A DNA stretch of 64,000 bases from NCBI RefSeq assembly GCF_022605165.1, contig NC_063079.1, positions 816,001 through 880,000 on the forward strand, read 5' to 3'. Position 1 is the stretch's first letter, and every line of letters starts with the position of its first letter. Below the pieces are notes generated by a model. That model searched no databases, was not told the DNA's origin, and saw only the letters and a list, made by a program, of their open reading frames with translations. The DNA is from Purpureocillium takamizusanense (Eukaryota; Ascomycota; Sordariomycetes; Hypocreales; Ophiocordycipitaceae). Shown piece after piece: positions 1 to 10,400 of this stretch. Position numbers and translations under genes: made by a program.

Positions 1-205
1 TGCGCGACGGCAGCCGAGGCTCGAGACCGGTGGGCGCGGTCGGAGCGGGGGGGTTCGGGCCGTCGACGATGGGCGCAGGCTGGCTGGTGGGCTGCTGCGA
101 CGGTGCAGGCTGCTGCTGCTGTGACGGCTGTTCGGACGGCTGAGACTGGCCGTTTACCGTGGGCGGTGCCTGGGAGTCGGCATTTGCGGGCGTTTCGCTC
201 GCCAT
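1..205 (-). CDS. Probable TFIID/SAGA subunit TAF10, 5' end only
   Basis: The gene starts with ATG at 205 on the minus strand and runs off the left edge, so only 68 codons are visible. They encode a disordered N-terminus rich in Gln, Pro, Ser and Thr with a run of four Gln, ending in EPRLPSR. Fungal TAF10 proteins have a variable Gln/Pro-rich leader followed by a segment starting RLPxRKD and then the histone-fold domain that joins TFIID and SAGA. The last visible base is A, which would allow Lys next. This match rests on a very short stretch plus recall of the family, so the name is an inference. It lies tandem to and downstream of ERD2, with its promoter in the 206-796 gap. Alternative: any Gln/Pro-rich nuclear protein. 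Confidence 0.4.
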   Translation of the reverse strand, partial: MASETPANADSQAPPTVNGQSQPSEQPSQQQQPAPSQQPTSQPAPIVDGPNPPAPTAPTGLEPRLPSR

Positions 206-796
206 GTTGATGCACTGCTCTGGTGTGTTGTTGCATGAGGTTGGGAGGCCGGCACTTGATCGCGCTGTGACTGACATCAAGAGGTGGGCCGGCTCGTGGA
301 AGAGAACATCACGTGACCAAACATGTGCACCCATTCACCCAGACCCGCCTACTTGCAGGGAGGCAGCATCTCATCCTGGCAACACAGCACGCTTGACAGA
401 GCTGTTCCCTGTGCGCCATGACGTCTAAAGTAAATTGTGCAAGGCATTTTCTGTCATTATTACACTGACTCTTGAAGACGCGCCTCCCCATGGCCATTGG
501 GCCAGAATCTTGTACACATACATCACCACATGGCCTCCGGGAGGCTCGTGGGATCATCACCTTCTATATCGCGGCACATTCCGAGTCAAACCAGAGACGC
601 TGTGGTCATTATCGCCTCTCTCAGTTTGCCAACAACGCCGTCCGTGCCGCCCCGAATGCTGGAGTCAAAAAGTTTTCCCCCGCTCAGAAGACACCTGCGA
701 CACCGTGCCAGTTCCGTCGGTCGCGGTTCGCCGTGGCCATTCTTGAAATCCGTCCGTCGCGTCGCGCGGTGCGGGCTGTCGGTCCATTGCCGTCTT
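206..796. other. Intergenic: ERD2 3' flank and upstream region of the next gene
   Basis: This stretch holds the ERD2 3' untranslated region and the likely promoter of the gene starting at 205. Open frames crossing it are antisense shadows of ERD2 or lack an ATG start. No RNA gene or repeat was seen. Confidence 0.6.
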
Positions 797-1616
797 TTAT
801 ACGGGAAGCTTGAACTTCTTGCCCTTGAGCACCTTGTTGTAGTAGATGTAGAAGAAGTCGCTGTACAGGACGGTCTGGACGATGCCGGCGATGATTGCAA
901 TCCAGTCGGGCTTGTGGTCGGGCTCGGCAAAGTAGCGGTAGATCCAGTTGGGAATGTACAGCGCACGGTAGCTTCCGAGCGCGAAGAGGTAGTGGGTGGT
1001 GATGGTCTCGGCCTCGCCGGTGCGTTGCAGCATGAAGAGCTGCGGGAGGATGGCGACCGACTCGAGCCAGATGGAGAAGGCCCAGAGAATCTCCGACATG
1101 GTGTACTTGTATGGGAAGAGGATGGCGAGGATGGCGGCGCCGCCAAGGAGGTATTGCACGCGGAACGTGTCGACGTTGGGGTCGTTTGTGGGCTTGTAGG
1201 CGTTGGTCATGAGGTAGATGATGTAGCCCTGCGAACCGATAAACATGATTTTGAAGACTAGGTTGTAGAAGCTGTGTGTTGAGAAGAGGTCTGCGCCACG
1301 GGTCAGTCCTGATTGACGCAGCGAGCCAAGGGAGGCGGCGGCAGCGTACCGAGATATCGCGTGACGTAGACGAAGAGGTAGAGTGCTTGTGACTTGAAAG
1401 AAATGCCGGCGCAGCTCTGCGCCAGTTAGCCAGAACACACGCCCTTGGGGAAGCAGTCGGAGCGCGGCATCGTACGTTGAGCTGCACCATCTTGTGGAGG
1501 AGGATGAAGATACTCCCCAGATGGGAGAGATCCGCTGCGCATGGTCAGCATTCGCCGCGAGGGCGCGCAGCAACAGCCTAGGACGCACCGGCGACGCGGA
1601 AGACGTTGAGCGGCAT
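797..1616 (-). CDS. ERD2: ER lumen protein-retaining receptor (HDEL/KDEL receptor)
   Basis: ERD2 is a seven-helix Golgi/ER membrane receptor that binds the HDEL/KDEL tail of escaped ER-resident proteins and returns them by COPI vesicles. Four exons were rebuilt: 1589-1616, 1476-1534, 1350-1416 and 797-1290, with introns of 54, 59 and 59 bases and a good branch point (TGCTGAC) in the first. All phases fit, giving 215 residues, the usual family length. Family hallmarks seen are DLSHLGSIFILLHKM near the N-terminus, GISFKSQALYLFVYVTRYLD, and the C-terminal half with YRALYIPNWIYRY and SDFFYIYYNK. The start was chosen because MPLNVFR lines up with the short conserved N-terminus. The recognition is firm; only the first exon is less certain. 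Confidence 0.95.
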
Positions 1617-3524
1617 CGTGGTAGATTTGGGCTGCTCAGCAGCTCGATGTCGCTATTGCCCCAACGGGGAGGAGTCGAGTCTGTCTGTACTGGTCGGGGG
1701 GCGCTGCGGGAGCAGCCGGCGGGAGGTTTCGATTCGAACGACAAGTCGATGGACGTGGAGAGGGCGGGCGGCCGGGGGCGCAACCTGGTTCTTGTTCGTG
1801 TGTGTCGGAGCTGAATTCGGGGCGGCCGCATGCGGTGTGACGGACGAGGTTGGAGTTGGCAAAAAGGACACGATCGCGACAGTGAGCTCATTGGGCGGGA
1901 GAGCCGCTGCAGGTGCCGCCGCCTTGGGGGGCGCTGGGCTCCATCTTTTGCAGTGAGTGGCCCAGGGCAATTTGGCGTCAGGAACTGGCCCGATGCGGAC
2001 TAGCGCCCGTCCACTGCCAGCCGCCCGCCCTTCTCTGCCGCTCCCTGAAGAGTGGACTGCATCAAACCACAGCGTACTTGTCCTTCAGTGGTCACTGTGA
2101 ACCTTGTCCAAGTACTCCGTACTGGAATAGAGTTTACACGCGCAAAGGCGACACCCTACAATTTCCCTCCTGCATCAACAAGTCTGGTCATGGCACCTCG
2201 CCAGGTTCTTCAACCAACTGCGGAACGCGCTCGAGCTTCCTAAATGACAAACCTAATAAATCCTAGCGCTCGTCTCTAAGCTCGTCTCTGAAGTACTTCG
2301 TAGTTAGTAGCGCCATCCCACGACAGCCACCGGCGTCAGTTGCAACTCAATAGACCCTCACGACCGCCGCCGTCTACCGGGCAACGGCTGAACCTTTGTG
2401 CCGTGCGCAGGAAGGGTGTCGTCCCCATTGCAGACTGCCTACTTCGTACGTCACCGAATGGGCCAAGAGCAAGGCGCACCCTCACGGCGACACTAGCGGG
2501 TTGAGGCGAAGAGCATCCTGCATCGCGACAGACTCATCTGGACTCGCCTCATCACTTGGGCTGGCAGTACTCACCGGGTGCATTCCGGAACAAGAGAGAA
2601 GGTCCTGGGGGGAGGCATACCCCATCGATGCAAGATCGTGGCGACTGGAGGGCACCCATCCAGCTAAGCAGTCTTCACTAACGCATTTGTTGGAGCCGGT
2701 GCTACAGGCCTATATGGCAAGAGCGGGCGATCAGCTTCGACATTTTGCAGTACAGAACATGGCTTGCTCCATTGAGAACGTATGTATCGGGCTCAATAGC
2801 CAGCCGTACTACCCACAGTGGCAGCGGTAGTCCGAAGGCTTCAGAGGCCATGGTTGTCGTTCTACGTGTGGTACGCGCGTGCGCCGAGTATTGCTACGGG
2901 ACCCCCGGGAGATGGCGGGGGCGTGTCGGTCTATATATGAAGCCAACGACTGCCCAAGACGGCAGTTTGCCCCTGTCATGGCTTTTGGCAGGGCCGCCGC
3001 TTGCCAACAGCCAGCTGTGACAAGCGATTTCGCAATCGGCTCCAGTGTGACGACCGAAAGCCAATGCTCGACGCTTGGGCGGACGACGCGTACGCCGGGT
3101 CACACGTGCCTCCGTCTGTCACAGGATGCCAAAGAGGCCTGGCCTGGTCCGGTGCGTGTTTTCCGACTACTCATTCGGTTTCAGATTGTGCGTAGTAGCC
3201 CAGACGTGCACTGGGAACATGCAAGTCTTGAGCGTCCAAGCTTTCCTAAAACACATGCTCAAAGACATGGTATCCTCCACTTGGGCCCATCTGGTAGCAT
3301 GGAGAGTGCCACCTGTCGGTCCAACGAAGGCGGGCCTCTTTGAGTGCCACGGGGGGGGGGAGTACTTTGTTGGCATCCCATGCGGCACCTCTAGTCACGG
3401 AGCATATGTACAGTATAATTGTAGTGTCAGCGACGGACGCAACAGCCACACACAGCCAGAATCGGGGCTTCTCATTCTTGTTCATACGACTTAAGGAGCT
3501 TCTCTCTTAAGGAATGACTGCAAT
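1617..3524. other. Intergenic, no gene seen
   Basis: The first few hundred bases are the ERD2 promoter side. Frames in the rest start without ATG, overlap on both strands and show no family motif or consistent splice pattern. A run of ten G occurs at about 3351-3360. A small gene made of short exons could be missed here. Confidence 0.5.
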
Positions 3525-3951
3525 TTATGCCTGCTGATTATCACGGTAGAATTTGCAACAAACGAAATCACTCCCTCCAGGACAGACAGGGTCTTGGTCG
3601 AACGGTCAGCGGGCCGAAGCGAGGCCTGAAACCTGTACGCGAGGAGGGAGACCTGCGCTTACCCCTTAGAACCCTGTATGGGCACTGATTCTTCCAGGCA
3701 CAGGCCGTGGTACTGTCCTTGCCAGGGCAGTGGCTCGCAATCTCGCAACCCCAGACGTTATCGCCGTCGTAGGGGCAGGGCCAGTTGCCCGGGCCGCCCT
3801 TGATGAGCGTCCCGCCGTATCTGCCGCACACGCCCTTGTCGAGGCAGATGCAAAGCGTCTGAGAATAGCCGGGCGCGCAATGCCCGCCGACGGCAGCCAA
3901 AACGGCGGCAGGAAGGGAAAGGCCAAGGGAGGCCAGAGTGAAGGGCTTCAT
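3525..3951 (-). CDS. Small secreted cysteine-rich protein, 12 Cys
   Basis: Two exons (3663-3951 and 3525-3592) are joined by a 70-base intron with GTAAGC donor, GCTGAC branch point and AAG acceptor. The product is 118 residues. It starts with a signal peptide (MKPFTLASLGLSLPAAVLA). The mature part has 12 cysteines, including a CIC pair and, from the second exon, a closing VCPGGSDFVCC segment. An even Cys number plus a signal peptide points to a disulfide-stabilised extracellular protein. A plain reading of the first exon's frame runs on past the donor and loses the last three cysteines, so the splice matters. TATA-like bases lie near 4083-4091. I do not recognise the family; candidate roles are effector, adhesin or antimicrobial protein, all unproven. 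Confidence 0.75.
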
Positions 3952-5121
3952 ACTGTAGAAGGGTGGGGGTGGGGGTGGGGGGGGGAGATGAGATATCAGT
4001 GTAAAAGTAGGTAGTAAAGTGGTCGTGCAAGAGGGCGAGAAGAAAATCTGAGTAGAGGATCATTTGCTTCGTCCTGCGGCTAGATATATAGATACCACAT
4101 CGTCACACGTCAGTACGAGGCGTTCTGTGAGTTCTCCTCACCTAGCTGTAAGATCGGGAGCACAATGAGCCGCTCCAAGGAGGCGACATGGTGAATCTCA
4201 AGTGTGTTCCGTAAGAAGACGATGGCGGCAGCTGTCACGCAGGATCGAATCGTCCGCCTGACGGTGAAGGTGTTTAAGAAAGCCGCGATCCAAGGCCGGC
4301 AAGGCTCGTGTGTTGTAGTCTGAGCCACCTGAGAAACCATAGTCTGGCAGCGCCCAATCATGCAGTCTGCCATGACCCGGGTCCTTCGATAGCCCATACA
4401 CTTTGTCATGTAGAGCTTGAACGAGCTTCCTCAAATGGAAGGGCTGAATGGCGGCAAGTTTCCAAGGCTTGGACGCGAAGTCAAGATTGGTGCGTGTAGT
4501 GCCCTGGATACTCACTCGTATAAGTAGATGGAAATCCGACCACGCTCTCTGGTGCTCTCGCAGCATCGACGCACGTTCGCATTCAATACGGACATTGCCA
4601 GCTGATGGATTGATTGGCTGACCTTGCCACTCTGAGAACTAGAGCACTTGGCGACAATTCATATCAGCCGCAGAACGTATTTCGGATGGCGGTAAAGACG
4701 TCAACTGTGCCATGCTAGCTATCAAACTGCCTTCGTGTTCAAGTCGTCGTGGGCTTGTGCCTGCACCATGGTTGACGCAGCCACGCACGCGCGGCTTGAC
4801 ATTTGCACCTGCCACGTTCTAAACTATGTGCTGATGGAGCCAGCCTTGAAACATGGCGCTGTTCGGTGAAAATGGCTTGAATTTGTTTTCTTAAAAACTA
4901 AATGCAACATAACATCGCGTCGAGAAACTGGACTGTCTAGACATGCACCAGACATAGACGCGCATGGAAACCAAGGCTGTTGCAGCAAAAGACGTGTTGT
5001 AATGACGTCAAGTAGCAAACTGATCTAAGCTCTTTCATAAAGTAGAAAAGAACTTCATTGAGAAGTACAACCGTTGGTCCCGTGCCTAAAAGCCGAACCG
5101 ACCGGCTCCTCCTTGGACTGG
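3952..5121. other. Intergenic, with a weak open frame at 4198-4566
   Basis: The 5' flank of the gene ending at 3951 is followed by the 3' flank of the small gene at 5122. A minus-strand frame at 4198-4566 could encode 122 residues. It has an ATG start and a fairly protein-like composition (FHLRKLVQALHDKVYGL), but no known domain, and its codon use is not clearly coding. It may be a fragment of a lost gene. Nothing else was seen. Confidence 0.35.
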
Positions 5122-5533
5122 CTAGTAACACTTGATTTCGTTACTGATCAGCTTATACTTGCACTTCTTCGTGGGGCACTGCATATGTGTACCCGGTTGG
5201 TTCATGATTAGCGCTTTGTCTCTCCAAGGCGAGGAACGGTTCCATCAAGAGAGGTGAGGCACATACCGAATTGTTCGGGCATAGTTTCTCCTGATATAAA
5301 TCCTTGTAATCGGTACCGTCATCGTTAAGTTTCTTTCCCCAATAGGAGCAATAGTGTTCCCCATTCTTCGTCGTGCATGTCTAGTTCAAATGTGTCAATC
5401 GCAGTTGCCCCACAAAGGCAAACAAGCCTCTCAATCTACGTACTCCTTGGACTTCATGTTCGTCCGTGGGTTTCACGTTGGCTGATGCGACAGCCGTGAA
5501 GCCAAGCACCCAGAGGAAGTGAGAGAGTCTCAT
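5122..5533 (-). CDS. Small secreted six-cysteine protein in three tiny exons
   Basis: Rebuilt exons are 5444-5533, 5267-5380 and 5122-5178, with introns 5381-5443 (63 bases, GTACGT...CTAG) and 5179-5266 (88 bases, GTATGT...GCAG). All junctions are phase 0 and the total is 261 bases, 86 residues plus stop. The first 18 residues form a clear signal peptide (MRLSHFLWVLGFTAVASA). The mature protein has six cysteines spaced C-8-C-22-C-4-C-4-C-10-C and ends KCY. It is lysine- and aspartate-rich. No single exon is long enough for a usual open-frame cutoff. A TATAAA on the minus strand lies about 140 bases upstream (5673-5678). Family unknown; probably an extracellular effector-like or defence peptide (inference). 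Confidence 0.8.
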
Positions 5534-7400
5534 CGTGCTGAATGGTGCTAGAGGAAACGGATATAACTGGCTTTGAGCTAGAAGAGACGGAGGCGACGGA
5601 ACGTTCTAGAGAAGAGTGGTGTTCGATGGTTTTCCAGTCGTCTTGGTGGGAAGGCTGGCAGCAAGCGCTCCTTTTATACTCGTACGGGATGTGATGTAGT
5701 AGAGCCACTCGCTTTCAGGGCACTGAAGCGCATATCAAGGCACCGAGTAACCACCGCCGACCGCGTTGAGGGACAATTTTGGCTCCATGTCGATGTGTCT
5801 GTGTATTTGTCAAGGCCTCAAGCGAAATTACGTTACGTGATTGAAAACTGCTCGACCACAAGCAAGGGCGGCCGAGAAGACTTTCATGCCTAAATATAGG
5901 TAGAGCAGTTAGTTGAGCGGTTGCCGCCTGGCCATGGCGTTTCATCTTGTCGGGCCAGTGTCGCCTTGACGCCCAGCACCTCGCCCAGTGAACTTTTCTA
6001 GGGGTAATTTAGGTAATGGATTAAACGATCGAGAATCGCATTCGGCCACGATAAGAAGGAACTTGACCGACGGGCGTTGCGGCGCAATGCGCGGACGCCC
6101 AGGTTCACCGATTTCGCCGCTATTTCCCTTTGCAAAGTACGATATATCTATAGATGTGTAAAATCGCGGCCAAATGATTCGCGGCAAGTCTTGCGTAGCT
6201 GAGGCAATTACGGCCTGGCCTGGTCTTGCTAACAACGAGCTCCTCAGGATTGGAACGACGCGTATACCGAATGCTCAACCTTGAAAGCGACCTCATAGGA
6301 AATATGTGCCTTGGTCGCCTCACACACCTTCGTAGCATACTCACTTCCGGAGTACATGCAGAAGACACTTCTCGAAGCGTCTGGGAACAAGGGACAATGG
6401 CAATGCCCAACACATTCCACATAGGTATCGTGAAGCGCATTTCTATCGAGTGCGAAAACATCATGTCAACTGACGCCAAACAAGAGATTGGTGGTGACGC
6501 GTGCGAATGTCTGTGTGTCTCGCTGTTGAGCACTGTCTTCCGAGCAAGTGGCCAACATGCATCATGGACAGAGCAAGTGCTGCCGTGCAACCCGGGGCCC
6601 GAGCGAGGTGGCGTGGTAGGACGTTCTCTGACTGTAAAGGTCAGTTTGATTGACATGTTCCGTATATCAGCAGTGGTAAAGGCTATGTAGATATGGTAGC
6701 GACCTGGGTCGTTAACGAGTCTAAATTTCCATTGGCAGTGAGTGCCATTGATGATATCAAATCATGGACCGATACCAACCATGCTCCAGTCCGCCTCAAG
6801 ACTGCAATCGCTGTGGTGAGGGTGTTTTCTATTCATTTTGACACTCTATCCTTTGCATTACTGCAGTTACACCACGTTCTGTCATTTCCACAGATCAAAC
6901 TGCATTCTGGTGCTGGAGACATTGTTCCTCTCCGGGTGCTCTGAGCGATAGTCCGGTAATGTGCAACCCAAAAACAGCCCTAGTCCATGTTCTTAAGCCG
7001 CTGCTATCGCCGACCTGCATGTTGTCTCGTATTCACTGTTCCGCTGACCCAGCGGCTTGTTGGTCGCCTGTCAGCACTACATGTGAGGGTCGGACCTCAA
7101 CTAGTGATACTGTGCCCACCAGCGCGTATGGTGGTAAAGTACAGGAGTCGGACGGAAGCAGCTGCACTTATCACCGTCAGCCAGCGTTCTAGCCGGCGCT
7201 TTCCCGCCTCGCATTTTGAGTCGCGTACACTATGTTGGTCGCATGCACCGTCCCCTGAATATGCGCTTAACCGTGTGCCTGCCATAAACGACTTCGTACA
7301 GTATACATGTCCCTTCAATTGCAGGATGGCCAAGCCTTGCCTGTCTACTTTCTTGAATTCCAGATGGTGCAGAACGCCGGAGCTCGACTGGGCAGCCACA
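5534..7400. other. Intergenic, no recognised gene
   Basis: Overlapping frames on both strands (about 6120-6690) have no known motif, and most lack an ATG start. The right part is the 5' flank of the ABCC transporter gene; an extra 5' exon of that gene could lie here. Nothing firm was seen. Confidence 0.45.
5673..5678 (-). promoter_or_regulatory. TATA box of the small secreted protein gene
   Basis: The minus strand reads AGTATAAAAGGAGC about 140 bases before the ATG at 5533. A strong TATA box at this spacing fits a regulated, highly expressed gene. It was identified by sequence only. Confidence 0.5.
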
Positions 7401-10400
7401 ATGGCGCCCCAAAACCGTGACACCACTCGGTATCTGCTGCTCGTCGAGCTGGGCGCGTCTGTGCTTTTCCTTGCTTTGCTCCCTCTCCGATTGTTCTCTC
7501 TGCATCATGCCGCGACCAAAGGGTCACCCGTCTGGCTAGGCCGCACGAAATTGGTAGGCGGAGCCTCATCTATTGCAACGACCGGCCGGCCGGCCGGCCG
7601 AGGCTGGCTGATTGACTTTGAGGCGCACGCAAGCTAACAATAAGTGCTCAGGTCGCGGGAGTCGTATTATCGGGCCTCCGTCTCTTCAAGCTGGCGAAAG
7701 TCGCATCGCGCAGTCAGGCCATGACATGGGAGATGACAGCGGCGACGTCTTCGTTTCTTGGTGCCGTGGGATTGACTTGGCTCTCTGTGCGCGAACACAA
7801 GTTGTCAATCAGACCATCTGACATGATCACGCTGTATCTTCTTGCGAGCTGTTGCTGCAGTCTTCTGAGCATAGTGTCTGCCGCCTCGATGACAGTTCCC
7901 TGGCATGCCAGTGCAATTCAATGGCGGCCGGCCTCGGAGCTTGCCGCGAGACTCGTCCTTCTCGGATTAGAAAGTCGTCAGAAATCTGGCTCCATGGATC
8001 ATGAAGGAGTAAGCGGCATGGCCCCAGAGGAGACTGTGGGCTTGCTCAACGCCACCTTCTTTTGGTGGATAAATCGCATCTTGCTCGTAGGGAGCCGTCG
8101 CCTCTTACGCTCGGAGGATATTCCGCCGTTAGATGCCGCGCTGAAGCCGGAACCGCTTCGAGCTGCGGTGATACGCGCCTGGGATCGTCGAGGTTCGTGT
8201 ACTATGGCCAGCCTACGTACGTTCAAGGGCTCACGCATACGCAGACAAGCCTGAAAACAAGATGACCTTGCCGAAAGTCTTGTTGCGCTCACTTCTCAGC
8301 CCGTTTCTCTCAGTCATCACGCCCCGACTCTTTACGACTGCTTTTCGGTGCAGCCAGCCATTACTTATTCGCGAGGCGATTCGGTTCATTTCGCGAGCCC
8401 GGGTCGAGTCGAGTCCGAATTGTGATGGGTACTGGCTCATACTCGCCACCATTGTGGTCTACCTTGGGTTGGCGGTATGTCTCCCCCATACGCCGCGAGC
8501 TACGTCGAACTTGGTGAAACTGACATGGCCTGCCATTAAGATCTCTTCTGCCGTTCATCGGCACCGACTCAATAGACTGGAGGTCATGATACGCGCGTCG
8601 CTTTCTGCACTCATATACAACAAGGCTGTCGAGCTGAATTCGGAGGCCTCCGACGCAGGACGGGCGGTCACCTTGATGAGCACCGATGTCGCCGGCATTG
8701 TCGACGCGGGAGAGCTGTTTCACGAAACGTGGATGCGGCTCATCGAATTGACAATAGGTGTCATCATTCTCGCAAGTCAGGTAAAGTGGCTGGCGTTGTT
8801 GCCATTTGCCATCATATTCGGTAAGCTTCCAAAACTCAATGCACGCCAAATCTTGCTGATCGGGTGGCAAGTTTGTTCAAGGGTGAGCCGTCATCTTGCA
8901 AGGAATCTTCGCTCCAGACAGGGAGCGTGGAACAAGGCAACACAAGACCGCATGTCAGCGCTGAGCTCGATATTGGGTTCCATGAAGGGACTCAAAAGCC
9001 TTGGTTTGACCGACAAGATGGTTGAATATGTTGGAAACCTCCGAGAGCGTGAGATTGAAACCTCAAAGCAGACGAGATGGCTGAGGGTCATGTATAACTC
9101 AAGCGGTCAGTACAGTCTCCCATCAAAAGAGCCGTCGAGTGCAACTTCAACTGAATAACTCAAGCCAATGCGCTCGGAATATTCGCCCCGGTCCTTACCA
9201 TTGTACTCTACGCAATCGTAGCAGAGGCTTAGGGTGGGAGGCTCGACGAGGAGACTGCTTTTACAACCATGGCCACACTGGCCATCGTCACCCACCCGGC
9301 AAACATGATTATGACAATTGTTCCCCAAGCCGTTACCGCCTTGGCCAGCTTTGAGAGAATCCAGGACTATCTTCTCGAAGGATCCTTCACCGATCAGAGA
9401 CGAGTGGTCGGATCGCCAGTAACGAATACTCGAGGCTCATATGGGAAGCAGGGTGTTGATCTAACTAATGTGACTATATGTAAGCCCGGTTCGGAGAACC
9501 CGATACTGCACGATCTGTCTATGTCCATGAACAAGGGTACCATTACAATCTGCTCGGGGCCTGTTGGAAGCGGCAAGACCGCACTAGCAAGAGCCGTATT
9601 GGGGGAGCTGACCATGGCTTCAGGAGATATTGCGCTTTGTTCGAAACGCATTGGCTAGTGCGACCAGAGTACTTGGCTACCGCATGGCACCATCAGGGAG
9701 TTGATCAGTTCTTTCGCCGAGGATGTGGACCTTCAAAGGTATCACGAGGCCGTCACGGCCTGCTGCTTAGAGCAGGATCTCGCCAGCTTGCCGCACCACG
9801 ACGGCACGGTTGTTGGCACCCAAGGCATCAATCTATCTGGCGGACAGCGACAGCGCTTGGTAAGTCGGGCGCCGTGCTTGTTTTGACAAATCTTCTACTG
9901 ACTTGACAAGGCTCTGGCACGACTACTGTACTCTCAACCTGAGGTCGCTATCCTGGACGATCCATTTGCTGCCTTGGATGGCACCACAGAAGCCACAGTC
10001 GTGGAGAACTTGATAGGGGAGCATGGCTGGCTGCGCAGACACAAAACAACTGTGTTCCTGGCCACGAACTCAGGTATGTGCTCCCACTGGACTCCATACG
10101 ATAAGAAGCCTAGCTTGCTCATTGTTCAACAGCCCAGTATTTCCATTTCGCGGACCAGATAGCTGTCCTTGACGGAGGCCAACTAAAGTCCCTGGGATCA
10201 TGGCAGGAACTGAAGAGCCAGCTTACAGAAATACGCAAGTTTACGTTCGGCGACGATGATGAGGAAAAGGCCGCCGTTATTCACCACCAGAGTCCGCAAG
10301 AACAGGCAAAGGCCCTCAGGAACCGTGACGCGGAGCAGGATTTGTATCGAAGGACAGGTGACTTTTCTCTTTATGGTATGTACCTGACTCGTCAAAGTCT

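Noticed and set aside
497..1261. 254-codon plus-strand frame over ERD2.
   Set aside because: Antisense shadow of the ERD2 last exon; composition is typical of a reversed coding strand.
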